Part shown: positions 8,046 to 17,239 of the stretch, in pieces
Numbering within the stretch: position 1 is the first letter of the stretch
Layout of the letters: each line of letters begins with the position of its first letter
Assembly: GCA_013200995.1 (NCBI GenBank)
Contig: CP053688.1
Coordinates: 496,001-560,000 of the forward strand
DNA: 64,000 bases
Source: Arthrobacter citreus
GTDB taxonomy: Bacteria; Bacillota; Bacilli; Bacillales; Bacillaceae_G
Reading direction: 5' to 3'
Position numbers and translations under genes: made by a program
The notes under the pieces: generated by a model
Seen by the model: only the letters and a program-made list of their open reading frames with translations
The model's database searches: none
What the model was told of the DNA's origin: nothing

Positions 8046-9032
8046 ATGAAACAAATGTATTCAATAGGACAAAGGACAATCAAAACAGCAATAGGTAGTG
8101 GAATATCCCTCTTGGTTGCCGAAACACTCCATCTGCAAAATTATAGTACAGCTGCTGTAGTTACATTATTAAGCATTCAAAATACAAAACGCAGATCGTT
8201 TATTGTTGCGATCCAACGATTTGTTGCTTCAGTTATTGCGATGTTAATTGGGTGGATGATGTTTGAGTTTTTGAGTTATACACCATTGACAGTAGTCATT
8301 TATTTTCTGTTAACGATTCCTTTATTAGTGACATTAAAACTACAAGAAGGAATCATTCCAAGCTCAGTAATCGTTTTACAAATTTATGTAGGTAATGATA
8401 AATCAATTTCATTTTTATTAAATCAAGTAGAAATATTGGCAGTAGGGATCTCGATTGCTTTAATTATGAATACATATATGCCAAGTATTGAGAAGAAAAT
8501 GATTGAATCACAAAAGAAAATCGAACAAAATTTTAAGATGTTACTTCTTGGGATTGCTTTAAAAATGAAGGGTAAGGATGAAGATTTACAAAATGATTTA
8601 ATAAATGAAACTAAAGCCCTATTACATACTGCTAAAACATTAGCGTATAGACAAGTTGAAAATAGCTTTATAAAAACGAATTTATACTATATTAATTATT
8701 TTGAAATGAGGGAGCGCCAATTTGAAATAATAGCCAACCAAATTATTCCTTTATTAAAAAAAGTTGAGCTAAATTATCCTCATTCAAAAATTGTTGCTGA
8801 ATTTTTTGAAGACACGGGTGTTTATTTAAAAGAAAAATCGACAGGAATTGAATTATTAGGTGAATTCAATCATATGATGAATGATTTCAGAAAGATGCCT
8901 TTACCTGAATCTAGAGATGAGTTTGAGACAAGAGCCAGTTTAATGATGATTGTATACGAACTGGAAAAAGTGATCTCATTAAAAATGGAGTTTTATTCAG
9001 AAAATCATACGGCTTTGGAAAAAGCAAATTAA
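8046..9032 (+). CDS. FUSC / aromatic acid exporter-type membrane protein
   Basis: A 328-residue protein. The N-terminal 130 residues form four or five membrane helices with the family start IGQRTIKTAIGSGISLLVAE, followed by a long cytoplasmic helical part. This is the layout of the ArAE_1/DUF939 group (B. subtilis YqjA, YgaE). Substrate is unknown; export of aromatic acids is known only for distant relatives. An AAGAGAAGAGG-type ribosome site precedes ATG 8046. It stands alone between terminated units and is not in this place in B. subtilis. Confidence 0.75.
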   Translation: MKQMYSIGQRTIKTAIGSGISLLVAETLHLQNYSTAAVVTLLSIQNTKRRSFIVAIQRFVASVIAMLIGWMMFEFLSYTPLTVVIYFLLTIPLLVTLKLQEGIIPSSVIVLQIYVGNDKSISFLLNQVEILAVGISIALIMNTYMPSIEKKMIESQKKIEQNFKMLLLGIALKMKGKDEDLQNDLINETKALLHTAKTLAYRQVENSFIKTNLYYINYFEMRERQFEIIANQIIPLLKKVELNYPHSKIVAEFFEDTGVYLKEKSTGIELLGEFNHMMNDFRKMPLPESRDEFETRASLMMIVYELEKVISLKMEFYSENHTALEKAN

Positions 9033-9150
9033 TCATCTAATAAATGTGATTCACCTATGTTAATAGCATGAATACAGGTAATAGCTATAATTTTAATGTC
9101 ATACAATGAAGAGTAGAAGAGAAATTTATTTTCTCTGGTGGAGGTGTATG

Positions 9151-10074
9151 ATGTTAAATCAATCTGAACTCGTCACTTACTTTCGGGAAGTCGAAATATG
9201 GTGTGCAAATGTATTACAGTTACTGGCTGAAAGATTTGACCATATTCAAGAAAAGGAATTATTAGAATATAAAATTAAGCTATTATTAAACAGAATGGGG
9301 ACAACGAGTCATTATGTAGATCAAAATACTTTTTTAGATGAAATTAGTATGGATGTTGACGATATACAAGAACGGTTAATATCGATATTAAATGAAGAAG
9401 AGTATGACGATAGCTACGCATATCGTGTAATGGACGTTGAAGAAAAAGTTGGAATTGGTAAGCACGAGCTTCCACCATTACCTTATCCTTATAATGCGCT
9501 AGAGCCGTATATATCAAAAGAAATTATGATGCTACATCATGATAAGCATCATAAAAGTTATGTAGATGGTTTAAATAAAGCCGAGATTGAGTTAGAAAAG
9601 GCCCGGAAAAATAAACAATATGACTTGATTAAGCATTGGGAAAGAGAGCTTGCATTTCATGGGTCTGGACATTATTTGCATACGATTTTTTGGAATAATT
9701 TAAGTAAATCAGGTGGAGGGCAACCTCACGGAGCGCTATTAAAGCAAATTGAAGATGATTTTGGAAGTTATGATGACTTTAAAGAGCATTTTACACAAGC
9801 TGCTAAAAAAGTAGAAGGAGTTGGTTGGGCCATTTTAGTTTGGGCACCAAGAGCTAATCGTTTAGAAATTCTTCAAACTGAAAAGCATCAGCTATTTACT
9901 CAGTGGGATACAATTCCTTTACTAGTTTTAGACGTTTGGGAACACGCATACTATTTACAATATAAATTTGATAAGGATGCGTACATTACAAATTTTTGGA
10001 ACATTGTTAATTGGCCAGATGTCAATTATCGATATGATTATGCTAGTCAATTAAAATGGCAACCATTTTACTAA
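9151..10074 (+). CDS. Fe/Mn superoxide dismutase with N-terminal extension
   Basis: A 307-residue protein. The last 205 residues are a complete Fe/Mn SOD: ELPPLPYPYNALEPYIS, metal ligands in MLHHDKHHKSYVDGLN, in HYLHTIFWNNL, and in DVWEHAYYLQY. The first 100 residues are an extra helical, acidic domain that ordinary SodA (about 200 residues) lacks; B. subtilis SodF has a similar long form. GGAGGTG precedes two adjacent ATGs; 9151 gives the better spacing. It is likely cytoplasmic. The extension may mediate assembly or localisation, which is a guess. A strong terminator follows. Confidence 0.9.
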   Translation: MLNQSELVTYFREVEIWCANVLQLLAERFDHIQEKELLEYKIKLLLNRMGTTSHYVDQNTFLDEISMDVDDIQERLISILNEEEYDDSYAYRVMDVEEKVGIGKHELPPLPYPYNALEPYISKEIMMLHHDKHHKSYVDGLNKAEIELEKARKNKQYDLIKHWERELAFHGSGHYLHTIFWNNLSKSGGGQPHGALLKQIEDDFGSYDDFKEHFTQAAKKVEGVGWAILVWAPRANRLEILQTEKHQLFTQWDTIPLLVLDVWEHAYYLQYKFDKDAYITNFWNIVNWPDVNYRYDYASQLKWQPFY

Positions 10075-10087
10075 ATGCCATACATTA

Positions 10088-10143
10088 TGAAGTGCTTAAA
10101 TTCGCTAAAGGATTATACCTTAACGGATTTAAGCACTTTTTTT
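10088..10143 (+). terminator. Terminator after the SOD gene
   Basis: GAAGTGCTTAAAT pairs with ATTTAAGCACTTT, followed by a T-run; the loop holds a second weak stem. Confidence 0.8.
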
Positions 10144-10153
10144 CTTAAAAAAA

Positions 10154-10183
10154 GTCATTTTTTTATAGTTTAATTCGTAAACT
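10154..10183 (+). promoter_or_regulatory. Candidate sigma-E promoter for dacB-spmA-spmB
   Basis: GTCATTTT, a 14-base spacer and CGTAAACT agree with the sigma-E pattern (TCATATT-N14-CATACAnT) at most positions. In B. subtilis this operon is read by sigma-E in the mother cell. Confidence 0.4.
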
Positions 10184-10212
10184 TGTACTAATTAGGACTA
10201 ACTGTGGAGTTG

Positions 10213-11367
10213 ATGCGAAAGATGAAAAAATGGCTAGTATTAGGAATCATTGGCTTATTTTTAATCGGAATTCTAATTCCGACGAATAATGTTAAAGCAT
10301 TTGGAGGAGTTAGTGCTAGAAATGCCGTTTTGATGGACCAAAAAACTGGACGAATCTTGTATGGTAAAAAAATGCATGACTCTGAAAGAATAGCCAGTAT
10401 TACAAAAATTATGACTGCGCTTTTAGCTGTTGAGTCTGGTAAAATGCAAAATACTGTAACAATTAGTTCAAGAGCAGTTCAAACTGAAGGGTCGTCCATT
10501 TATTTAAAACCTGGACAAAAAATTAAGTTAGAGGATTTAGTGTATGGCTTAATGCTTAGGTCAGGGAATGATGCTGCTAATGCGATTGCAGAAGCTGTCG
10601 GCGGAAGCATAGAAGGTTTTATTTATATGATGAACGAAAAAGCAAAAGAAATCGGAATGAGTAATACATATTTTAGTAATCCGTCGGGTCTCGATCAGCA
10701 AGGAAAAGAACATTACTCATCTGCGTTTGATATGGCGTTATTAACTAGATACGCTATGCAAAATCCTAAATATGCAAAAATAGCTGGGACGAAAGTACAT
10801 CGTGCGCCGAATACGGCAGAATCTTGGGACTATGTATGGAAAAATAAAAATAAATTACTCACTTTTATGTATAAGTATAGTACTGGAGGTAAAACAGGAT
10901 TTACTAAAAAAGCAAGAAGAACACTTGTATCAACAGCTTCTAAAAACGGTATGGATTTAATTGTTGTTACTCTCAATGATGGGCAAGATTGGCAAGATCA
11001 TATGTCGTTATTTGAATATGGATTTAGTCATTATCCTTTAACAAAAGTATTAAGTAAAGGCGGTATAAAGGAAGTAACCAATAAAAAATACAAAGGGCAT
11101 GTTTATTTAAAGAATGATTTCTCTTATCCGTTAGAAAAGAAAGAGAGAGATCAGGTGAGAATAACCATCGAAATGCAAAAACCTACGAAAAAGAAAATCG
11201 CAAACGGTGCAATTGTTGGGAAAGCAATTATTGAATTAGAAGGGGAACAAATTGGGGTTCGAAATATTTTTTATAGTGATAGTAAAGTAAAAGTATTTAC
11301 AAAAGAAATTATCCAAAATGGAAAAGATGTTCTATTAAGCTTAATGGGAGAGCACTCAGATGGTTAA
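10213..11367 (+). CDS. dacB: D-alanyl-D-alanine carboxypeptidase DacB (PBP5*)
   Basis: A 384-residue exported penicillin-binding protein that trims the spore cortex peptidoglycan. It has a signal peptide (KKWLVLGIIGLFLIGILIP), then the three active-site motifs SITK, SGN and KTG in the order and spacing of the S11 peptidases, and a C-terminal domain. Start is uncertain: GTGGAG lies 3 bases before ATG 10213 and 12 before ATG 10222. The end overlaps spmA by 8 bases. The dacB-spmA-spmB operon is characteristic of spore formers and sets spore core dehydration. Confidence 0.9.
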   Translation: MRKMKKWLVLGIIGLFLIGILIPTNNVKAFGGVSARNAVLMDQKTGRILYGKKMHDSERIASITKIMTALLAVESGKMQNTVTISSRAVQTEGSSIYLKPGQKIKLEDLVYGLMLRSGNDAANAIAEAVGGSIEGFIYMMNEKAKEIGMSNTYFSNPSGLDQQGKEHYSSAFDMALLTRYAMQNPKYAKIAGTKVHRAPNTAESWDYVWKNKNKLLTFMYKYSTGGKTGFTKKARRTLVSTASKNGMDLIVVTLNDGQDWQDHMSLFEYGFSHYPLTKVLSKGGIKEVTNKKYKGHVYLKNDFSYPLEKKERDQVRITIEMQKPTKKKIANGAIVGKAIIELEGEQIGVRNIFYSDSKVKVFTKEIIQNGKDVLLSLMGEHSDG

Positions 11368-11953
11368 TATCATTTGGGTTGCTCTTACAATAATTGGTTT
11401 TATTTTTGCTATGGTCAATGGCACAATGGACGAAGTAAATAAAGCGGTATTCGATGGAGGAAAGCAAGCAATCACCATCATAATTGGACTAGTTAGTGTT
11501 CTTGTTTTCTGGTTAGGCTTAATGCGCATAGCAGAAGAATCTGGATTATTAAAGATCTTTTCGAAAATATTTCAACCCTTTTTATCTTTCCTATTTCCGA
11601 GAATTCCTAAAAATCACCCAGCTCTTGGTTATATTATGTCCAATATGGTCGCTAATTTATTTGGCTTAGGGAATGCTGCAACACCTCTAGGTATAAAAGC
11701 AATGGAACAACTGAAATTATTAAATAGAAATAGTAACGAAGCAAGTGATGAGATGATTACTTTTTTAACATTAAATACGAGTGCTATTACACTAATTCCT
11801 ACAACAGTGATCGGAGTTCGAATGGCGTATCATTCTTCAAATCCGACTGAAATAGTGGGTGTTACAATACTGGCGCAAGTTGTTTCTTTTATTGGGGGAC
11901 TTGCTGTAAATAGCTATTTTGCAAGTAGGAGAAATCGAAGGGGGAGAAAATAA
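11360..11953 (+). CDS. spmA: Spore maturation protein A
   Basis: A 197-residue integral membrane protein of the nucleoside-recognition (Gate) family. Hydrophobic helices cover most of the length and include LGNAATPLGIKAMEQL, a conserved SpmA block. It overlaps the end of dacB by 8 bases and abuts spmB with no gap, so the three are translated as a unit. It is required with SpmB for core dehydration and heat resistance in B. subtilis. Confidence 0.9.
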   Translation: MVNIIWVALTIIGFIFAMVNGTMDEVNKAVFDGGKQAITIIIGLVSVLVFWLGLMRIAEESGLLKIFSKIFQPFLSFLFPRIPKNHPALGYIMSNMVANLFGLGNAATPLGIKAMEQLKLLNRNSNEASDEMITFLTLNTSAITLIPTTVIGVRMAYHSSNPTEIVGVTILAQVVSFIGGLAVNSYFASRRNRRGRK

Positions 11954-12484
11954 ATGGGATATATGAATGCGGTATCTCTTTATATCATTCCATTTATTAT
12001 CGCAATAATCTTAATACATGGAACTTGGAAAAAAGTACCTACTTATGAATCTTTTGTAGAAGGCGGAAAAGAAGGAGTAACGATTGCAGTTCAACTCATT
12101 CCGTTTTTAGTCGGAATGCTCGTATCTATTTCGATCTTTAGAGCGTCTGGTGCGTTAGAGTTTTGTGTAGAACTTTTACGCCCATTATTAAGTTCATTAG
12201 GTATTCCTGCAGAAGTTTTTCCACTTGCCGTTATTCGCCCAATATCAGGTTCTGCTGCGTTAGGTATTACTTCAGATTTAATTAAAAGCTATGGGCCGGA
12301 TTCTTTTATTGGAAGGTTAGCTTCGACTATGCAAGGAAGTACAGATACGACTTTATATGTTTTAACAGTCTATTTTGGAGCAGTAGGCATTCGTAAAATG
12401 GGAGATGCTTTAAAAGTAGGATTAATTGCAGATGCAATTAGTATTATTTTTTCGATCATTTTTGTCACAATGTTTTTTTCTTAA
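11954..12484 (+). CDS. spmB: Spore maturation protein B
   Basis: A 176-residue membrane protein, partner of SpmA. The block IRPISGSAALGITSDLI and QGSTDTTLYVLTVYFGAVG are typical. It begins directly after the spmA stop, with GGGGAG in the spmA end as ribosome site. A terminator closes the operon. Confidence 0.9.
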   Translation: MGYMNAVSLYIIPFIIAIILIHGTWKKVPTYESFVEGGKEGVTIAVQLIPFLVGMLVSISIFRASGALEFCVELLRPLLSSLGIPAEVFPLAVIRPISGSAALGITSDLIKSYGPDSFIGRLASTMQGSTDTTLYVLTVYFGAVGIRKMGDALKVGLIADAISIIFSIIFVTMFFS

Positions 12485-12518
12485 TACAACAAGCAGGCAA
12501 CTTGAATCAGATTAATCA

Positions 12519-12569
12519 CTATAAAAAGTACTTTAATTCCTATTAATACGGGATAAAAGTACTTTTTTA
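12519..12569 (+). terminator. Terminator after spmB
   Basis: AAAAAGTACTTTAAT pairs with ATAAAAGTACTTTTT around a GC-containing loop, ending in a T-run. Confidence 0.75.
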
Positions 12570-12598
12570 TTGCGCATTCCTTATTAATATCTTATAAT
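12570..12598 (+). promoter_or_regulatory. Sigma-A promoter of the mccA operon
   Basis: TTGCGC at 12570-12575, a 17-base spacer and a perfect TATAAT at 12593-12598. The start site would be near 12605, leaving a leader of about 100 bases. Confidence 0.7.
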
Positions 12599-12620
12599 AC
12601 CAATAAGAATAGTTGGTATT
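12596..12620. promoter_or_regulatory. Palindromic operator candidate on the mccA promoter
   Basis: Perfect 8-base arms AATACCAA (12596-12603) and TTGGTATT (12613-12620) are separated by 9 bases. The palindrome overlaps the -10 box and the predicted start site, an arrangement typical of repression. CymR, the cysteine regulator of mccAB in B. subtilis, is the obvious candidate, but the link is inferred from the genes controlled. Confidence 0.6.
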
Positions 12621-12704
12621 AAGACAACATTCAATTTTACCCATGTTGCATATAATGGATTGGAAGAAACTAACCTTTTTTGTAACATAAAGGAGTTTGA
12701 AACT

Positions 12705-13625
12705 ATGAAAGTTGTAAAGTCAGTACACGAGCTGATTGGATCAACACCATTGCTTGAAATTACAACATTCCCTTTACCAAAAGGAACGAAACTATTTGCA
12801 AAGTTAGAATTCTGTAATCCAGGTGGAAGTGTAAAAGATCGGCTTGGAATGGAATTATTAGAAAGTGCATTTAATGAAGGTAAATTAGAAAAAGGTGGTA
12901 CAGTAATTGAACCTACCGCTGGTAATACAGGAATTGGTTTAGCATTAGCAGCTATAAAATATGGAGTAAATGCTGTATTCGTCGTTCCTGAAAAATTCAG
13001 TTTAGAAAAACAAACTTTAATGAAAGCGCTTGGTGCTAAAATTGTAAACACACCTACAGAAGATGGCATGACAGGTGCTATAAAAAAAGCAAATGAACTT
13101 TCAAAAGAAATACCGAATTCTTTTGTACCTTCACAATTTAGTAATGAAGCGAATCCAAGAACGTATTACAAAACATTAGGTCCAGAGCTGGTTGACCAGC
13201 TCGATGGGAAAATAGATGTATTTGTTGCAGGTGCTGGAAGTGGAGGAACCTTTACTGGAACAGCTATGTATTTAAAAGATAAATTACAAGGTGTAAAAAC
13301 GGTTATTGTTGAGCCAGAAGGATCCATATTAAACGGTGGAGAACCTGGATCACATGATACTGAAGGAATTGGAATGGAATTCATTCCTGGGTTTGTAGAT
13401 ACGAACCTTTTTGATGATATTTATACAGTTCTTGATGCGGACGCATTTCGATTAGTAAAAGAACTAGCAATAAAAGAAGGGCTTTTAGTAGGAAGTTCCT
13501 CAGGAGCTGCATTATATGCAAGTTTAAAGGAAGCCCAAAAAGCAAAACCAGGGAGTACAATCGTAACGATTTTCCCAGACAGTAGTGAAAGATACTTAAG
13601 TAAAAACATATATAGCGAGGGATAA
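12705..13625 (+). CDS. mccA: Cystathionine beta-synthase-type enzyme (MccA-like)
   Basis: A 306-residue fold-type II PLP enzyme that joins O-acetylserine or serine with homocysteine to give cystathionine. The PLP lysine lies in NPGGSVKDRLGMELLE and the substrate loop is PTAGNTGIGLAL. With the mccB-like neighbour it forms the reverse transsulfuration route from homocysteine to cysteine. The start at 12705 follows AAAGGAG; the frame is open upstream to 12660 but lacks a ribosome site. CysK is an alternative by fold, but the pairing with mccB and yrrT favours MccA. Confidence 0.85.
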   Translation: MKVVKSVHELIGSTPLLEITTFPLPKGTKLFAKLEFCNPGGSVKDRLGMELLESAFNEGKLEKGGTVIEPTAGNTGIGLALAAIKYGVNAVFVVPEKFSLEKQTLMKALGAKIVNTPTEDGMTGAIKKANELSKEIPNSFVPSQFSNEANPRTYYKTLGPELVDQLDGKIDVFVAGAGSGGTFTGTAMYLKDKLQGVKTVIVEPEGSILNGGEPGSHDTEGIGMEFIPGFVDTNLFDDIYTVLDADAFRLVKELAIKEGLLVGSSSGAALYASLKEAQKAKPGSTIVTIFPDSSERYLSKNIYSEG

Positions 13626-14783
<1,158 letters not shown>

Positions 14784-15425
14784 ATGGGTAGAGAGTTTTT
14801 AGATGTATTTACTGGTTGGGCAGATAGTTACGATTCTTTTGTTCAAGGCCATGACCCAGAATATAAAGAAGCATTTCGACGTTATGATGAAATACTAGGT
14901 GAAATTGTTAAAAGAAGTGGAAATAGTATCCTTGAATTTGGAATAGGAACAGGCAATTTAACAAAATTACTTTTTGATGCAGGGAAAACTGTATTTCCAA
15001 TCGAACCATCTCCTGAGATGAGAATTATCGCTTCAAAAAAATTAGGAGAAACTATTACAATTCACGATGGAGATTTAATTGATTTTCCTAAACCACAAGT
15101 ACAAATTGATACAATTGTTAGTTCATATGTATTTCATCATCTAACTGATCTTGAAAAATATGAAGCTATTAAAATATATAGCTCATTATTAAATTCAGGT
15201 GGGAAAATTGTATTTGCAGATACAATGTTTTTAACTGAAAACGAATATAAAAACGAAATTACAAAAGCAGAACAGGCAAACTTTATCAATTTAAGAGACG
15301 ATTTAAAAAGAGAATACTATCCATTAATTCCAGTTGTGCGTTCTCATTTTGAAAAAAATGGGTTTGATGTGAAATTCGAACAATATAATGATTTTGTATG
15401 GATCGTTGAAGCTACAAAAAAATAG
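14784..15425 (+). CDS. yrrT: SAM-dependent methyltransferase YrrT
   Basis: A 213-residue class I methyltransferase. The SAM loop ILEFGIGTGNLTKLL and the following acidic strand PIEPSPEMR are plain, and the C-terminus FVWIVEATKK matches YrrT of B. subtilis. The gene begins right after the mccB stop, with AAGGTGAG inside the mccB end. It is associated with the mccAB sulfur-recycling operon; its methyl acceptor is not known. Confidence 0.85.
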   Translation: MGREFLDVFTGWADSYDSFVQGHDPEYKEAFRRYDEILGEIVKRSGNSILEFGIGTGNLTKLLFDAGKTVFPIEPSPEMRIIASKKLGETITIHDGDLIDFPKPQVQIDTIVSSYVFHHLTDLEKYEAIKIYSSLLNSGGKIVFADTMFLTENEYKNEITKAEQANFINLRDDLKREYYPLIPVVRSHFEKNGFDVKFEQYNDFVWIVEATKK

Positions 15426-15453
15426 AGAGAAGAAATTTAGGAGGATATAGATT

Positions 15454-15927
15454 ATGCCATCAGTAGAAAGCTTTGAATTAGATCACACAAAAGTAGTAGC
15501 ACCTTATATTAGACATTGTGGTACACATGCAGTTGGAACAGACGGAGTTGTAACAAAATATGATATTCGTTTTTGCCAACCGAATAAGCAAGCTCTACAA
15601 CCTGCTACAATCCACACTTTAGAGCACTTATTAGCATTAAACGTCCGAGAAGCAGTACCTGCTGGAGACCCGTTTAAAATTATCGACTTATCTCCGATGG
15701 GATGCCAAACTGGATTTTACTTAATTATTGCTGGTACACCAACAATTTCAGAAGTAATCACATTATTACGTAAAACAGCTGAACTAGGATTACAAGTAGA
15801 AGAAGTACCAGCTGCGAACGAACTTCAATGCGGCCAAGCGAAACTTCACGACCTTGAAGGCGCAAAAAAATGGTTGAAATATTGGAGCGAGCAATCTGAC
15901 GAAACATTAGAGAGTGTATTTGCTTAA
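15454..15927 (+). CDS. luxS: S-ribosylhomocysteine lyase LuxS
   Basis: A 157-residue metalloenzyme that splits S-ribosylhomocysteine into homocysteine and the autoinducer-2 precursor. The metal-binding motif HTLEHLLA, the catalytic cysteine in MGCQTGFYL and the third ligand in LQCGQAKLH are all present. AGGAGG precedes the ATG. As last gene of the mcc operon it would supply homocysteine to MccA. The nucleosidase mtnN, which makes its substrate, is not in this cluster. Confidence 0.95.
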   Translation: MPSVESFELDHTKVVAPYIRHCGTHAVGTDGVVTKYDIRFCQPNKQALQPATIHTLEHLLALNVREAVPAGDPFKIIDLSPMGCQTGFYLIIAGTPTISEVITLLRKTAELGLQVEEVPAANELQCGQAKLHDLEGAKKWLKYWSEQSDETLESVFA

Positions 15928-15930
15928 TAT

Positions 15931-15965
15931 GAAAAACGTCATCTAAATTGATGACGTTTTTTTTA
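15931..15965 (+). terminator. Terminator after luxS
   Basis: AAAACGTCATC and GATGACGTTTT pair around TAAATT, followed by T8. Confidence 0.9.
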
Positions 15966-15997
15966 AATTTGATAAAAGATTGTTATGCCAACAGCCG

Positions 15998-16060
15998 AAC
16001 TGCAAATAAAATGATGGAAACTGCAAATAAAAAAGCCAAAACTGCAAATAAGCCAAGGAA
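15998..16060. repeat. Three 21-bp tandem repeat units
   Basis: AACTGCAAATAA occurs at 15998, 16019 and 16040, exactly 21 bases apart, with variable 9-base tails. No gene is convincingly encoded here; the region lies between luxS and the minus-strand pair. Confidence 0.7.
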
Positions 16061-16194
16061 TCATTAATAAACGCGAGCGAAACTTACAATAATTAAATAA
16101 AATAACAGTGACATCGATTGAAAATTGATCAAAAAGCTTAAATCTATTAAAAATCATTAAAATGCTTTTGATTTTGGATTAATAGTCCAATCTT

Positions 16195-16345
16195 TTTGTC
16201 GCTATTGTTCTCTTTAACCCGCAGGCGCACTAAAGAAGGGTCAAATCTCGCCCAAAAGAAAGAGGTAATTAACCTCATAGAGCTACATTTATCTTTAGAA
16301 ACATTGTTAATTAATGTTCTTTTTTCAACAGCGAAAAGACGTCAC
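16195..16345. repeat. Degenerate dispersed intergenic repeat
   Basis: Holds CCCGCAGGCGCAC, TCAAATCTCGCCC and, 80 bases later, CTTTTTTCAACAGC. The same word order recurs in weaker form elsewhere in the window and resembles a repeat family I know from many Bacillaceae intergenic regions. A small hairpin AGACGTCA/TGACGTTT near 16336-16365 may act as terminator for the minus-strand gene. Confidence 0.4.
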
Positions 16346-16401
16346 CTAAATCGATGACGTTTCTTTATTACTAATCTATCGGTCTTATTGGATATTGTTA
16401 G

Positions 16402-16674
16402 TTAATTAATCACAAGAAGTAATTTTTCTTTAGGGACAGTAAACTTGATTGATCCGATGTTTTCTTCGATATCTTCAATTGTTGGAATGTCATCGAAGCT
16501 TTGGATTGAAATTGCATCATCGAGGCAAAGTAATATGTAAGGATAATTCGTTTCTGTAGAGTCATAGATTAATTTGTATGCTTTTGCAGGTTTATCTGAT
16601 GTAAAAAAAACATCGCCTAATTTAAACGAACCGACTGAATTATATTTTATGGCAGGATTAAAGGAATAATTCAT
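16402..16674 (-). CDS. Unknown small protein, paralogue of the gene at 16743
   Basis: A 90-residue protein without signal or membrane segment. It shares with its neighbour at 16743-17021 the pattern YPYILLCLDDA, Q-x-F/Y-D, IPTIEDIEENIG and a closing KEKLLLVI, so the two arose by duplication. AAGGAG precedes the ATG. I do not recognise the family; a small beta-rich fold is likely from the alternating hydrophobic pattern. They are probably one transcription unit reading leftwards. Confidence 0.75.
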   Translation of the reverse strand: MNYSFNPAIKYNSVGSFKLGDVFFTSDKPAKAYKLIYDSTETNYPYILLCLDDAISIQSFDDIPTIEDIEENIGSIKFTVPKEKLLLVIN

Positions 16675-16742
16675 ATAGTAAGCTCCTTTTTCATTTTTAC
16701 TTATTATATTATTGACGGAATTTTAATAGATTAAACAGCAAA

Positions 16743-17021
16743 CTAGTAATTTGCTTGAATTGTAATAGAAAGTTTATTTTTTTGTGTAACTAACGTGATT
16801 TCACCAATCCAATCTTCTATATCACCTAATGTTGGCATAATGTCATAATTTTGGACTAGTTTAGCATCTGATAGTGAAATAAGCACATATGGGAAGTCAT
16901 CTTCATTTTCTTCAAAAACAAGCATATAGATTGTTTCATGTTTTTTAGTAATCAGTACACTACCTGGCGTTATTATTTTAGAGCGATCAAATGCGGAAGG
17001 GTGTTTTAAAGTTAAATTCAT
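16743..17021 (-). CDS. Unknown small protein, paralogue of the gene at 16402
   Basis: A 92-residue protein. The shared features are FPYVLISLSDA, the MPTLGDIEDWIG block and KNKLSITI at the end. GAGGTAATAG precedes the ATG. It is 68 bases upstream of its paralogue on the same strand. The N-terminal thirds of the two differ strongly, which suggests divergence in ligand or partner. Not present at this site in B. subtilis as far as I recall. Confidence 0.75.
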   Translation of the reverse strand: MNLTLKHPSAFDRSKIITPGSVLITKKHETIYMLVFEENEDDFPYVLISLSDAKLVQNYDIMPTLGDIEDWIGEITLVTQKNKLSITIQANY

Positions 17022-17239
17022 TTCTATTACCTCGTTTCTGCAAATCTAGTAAATTATATGATAGATTTTTGAAAATATGAGTAGAAGGTCAGTGGAATCG
17101 ACTGAGATAAAATGCAGTAAAGTATTAGATTTTTGTTTTATTTTTTTGTTCGTTTCCTTTTAAAAGCTAATTCCTTTTCTTTTCTACTTGTTTTCAATTG
17201 TATAAATCTGTATGATGGTTGAAGAGGTGAAATGATCGA

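Noticed and set aside
12605..12704. T-box or S-box leader before mccA
   Set aside because: The leader is only about 100 bases, has no terminator and lacks the conserved T-box or SAM motifs.
12584..13069. Minus-strand open frame of 161 codons
   Set aside because: It is a shadow of the mccA gene and its promoter, without family similarity or ribosome site.
15998..16060. CRISPR array
   Set aside because: Only three units with 9-base gaps, no cas genes and no proper spacers.
15963..16157. 64-codon minus-strand frame with ICSF repeats
   Set aside because: The apparent peptide repeat comes from the 21-bp DNA repeat; there is no ribosome site.
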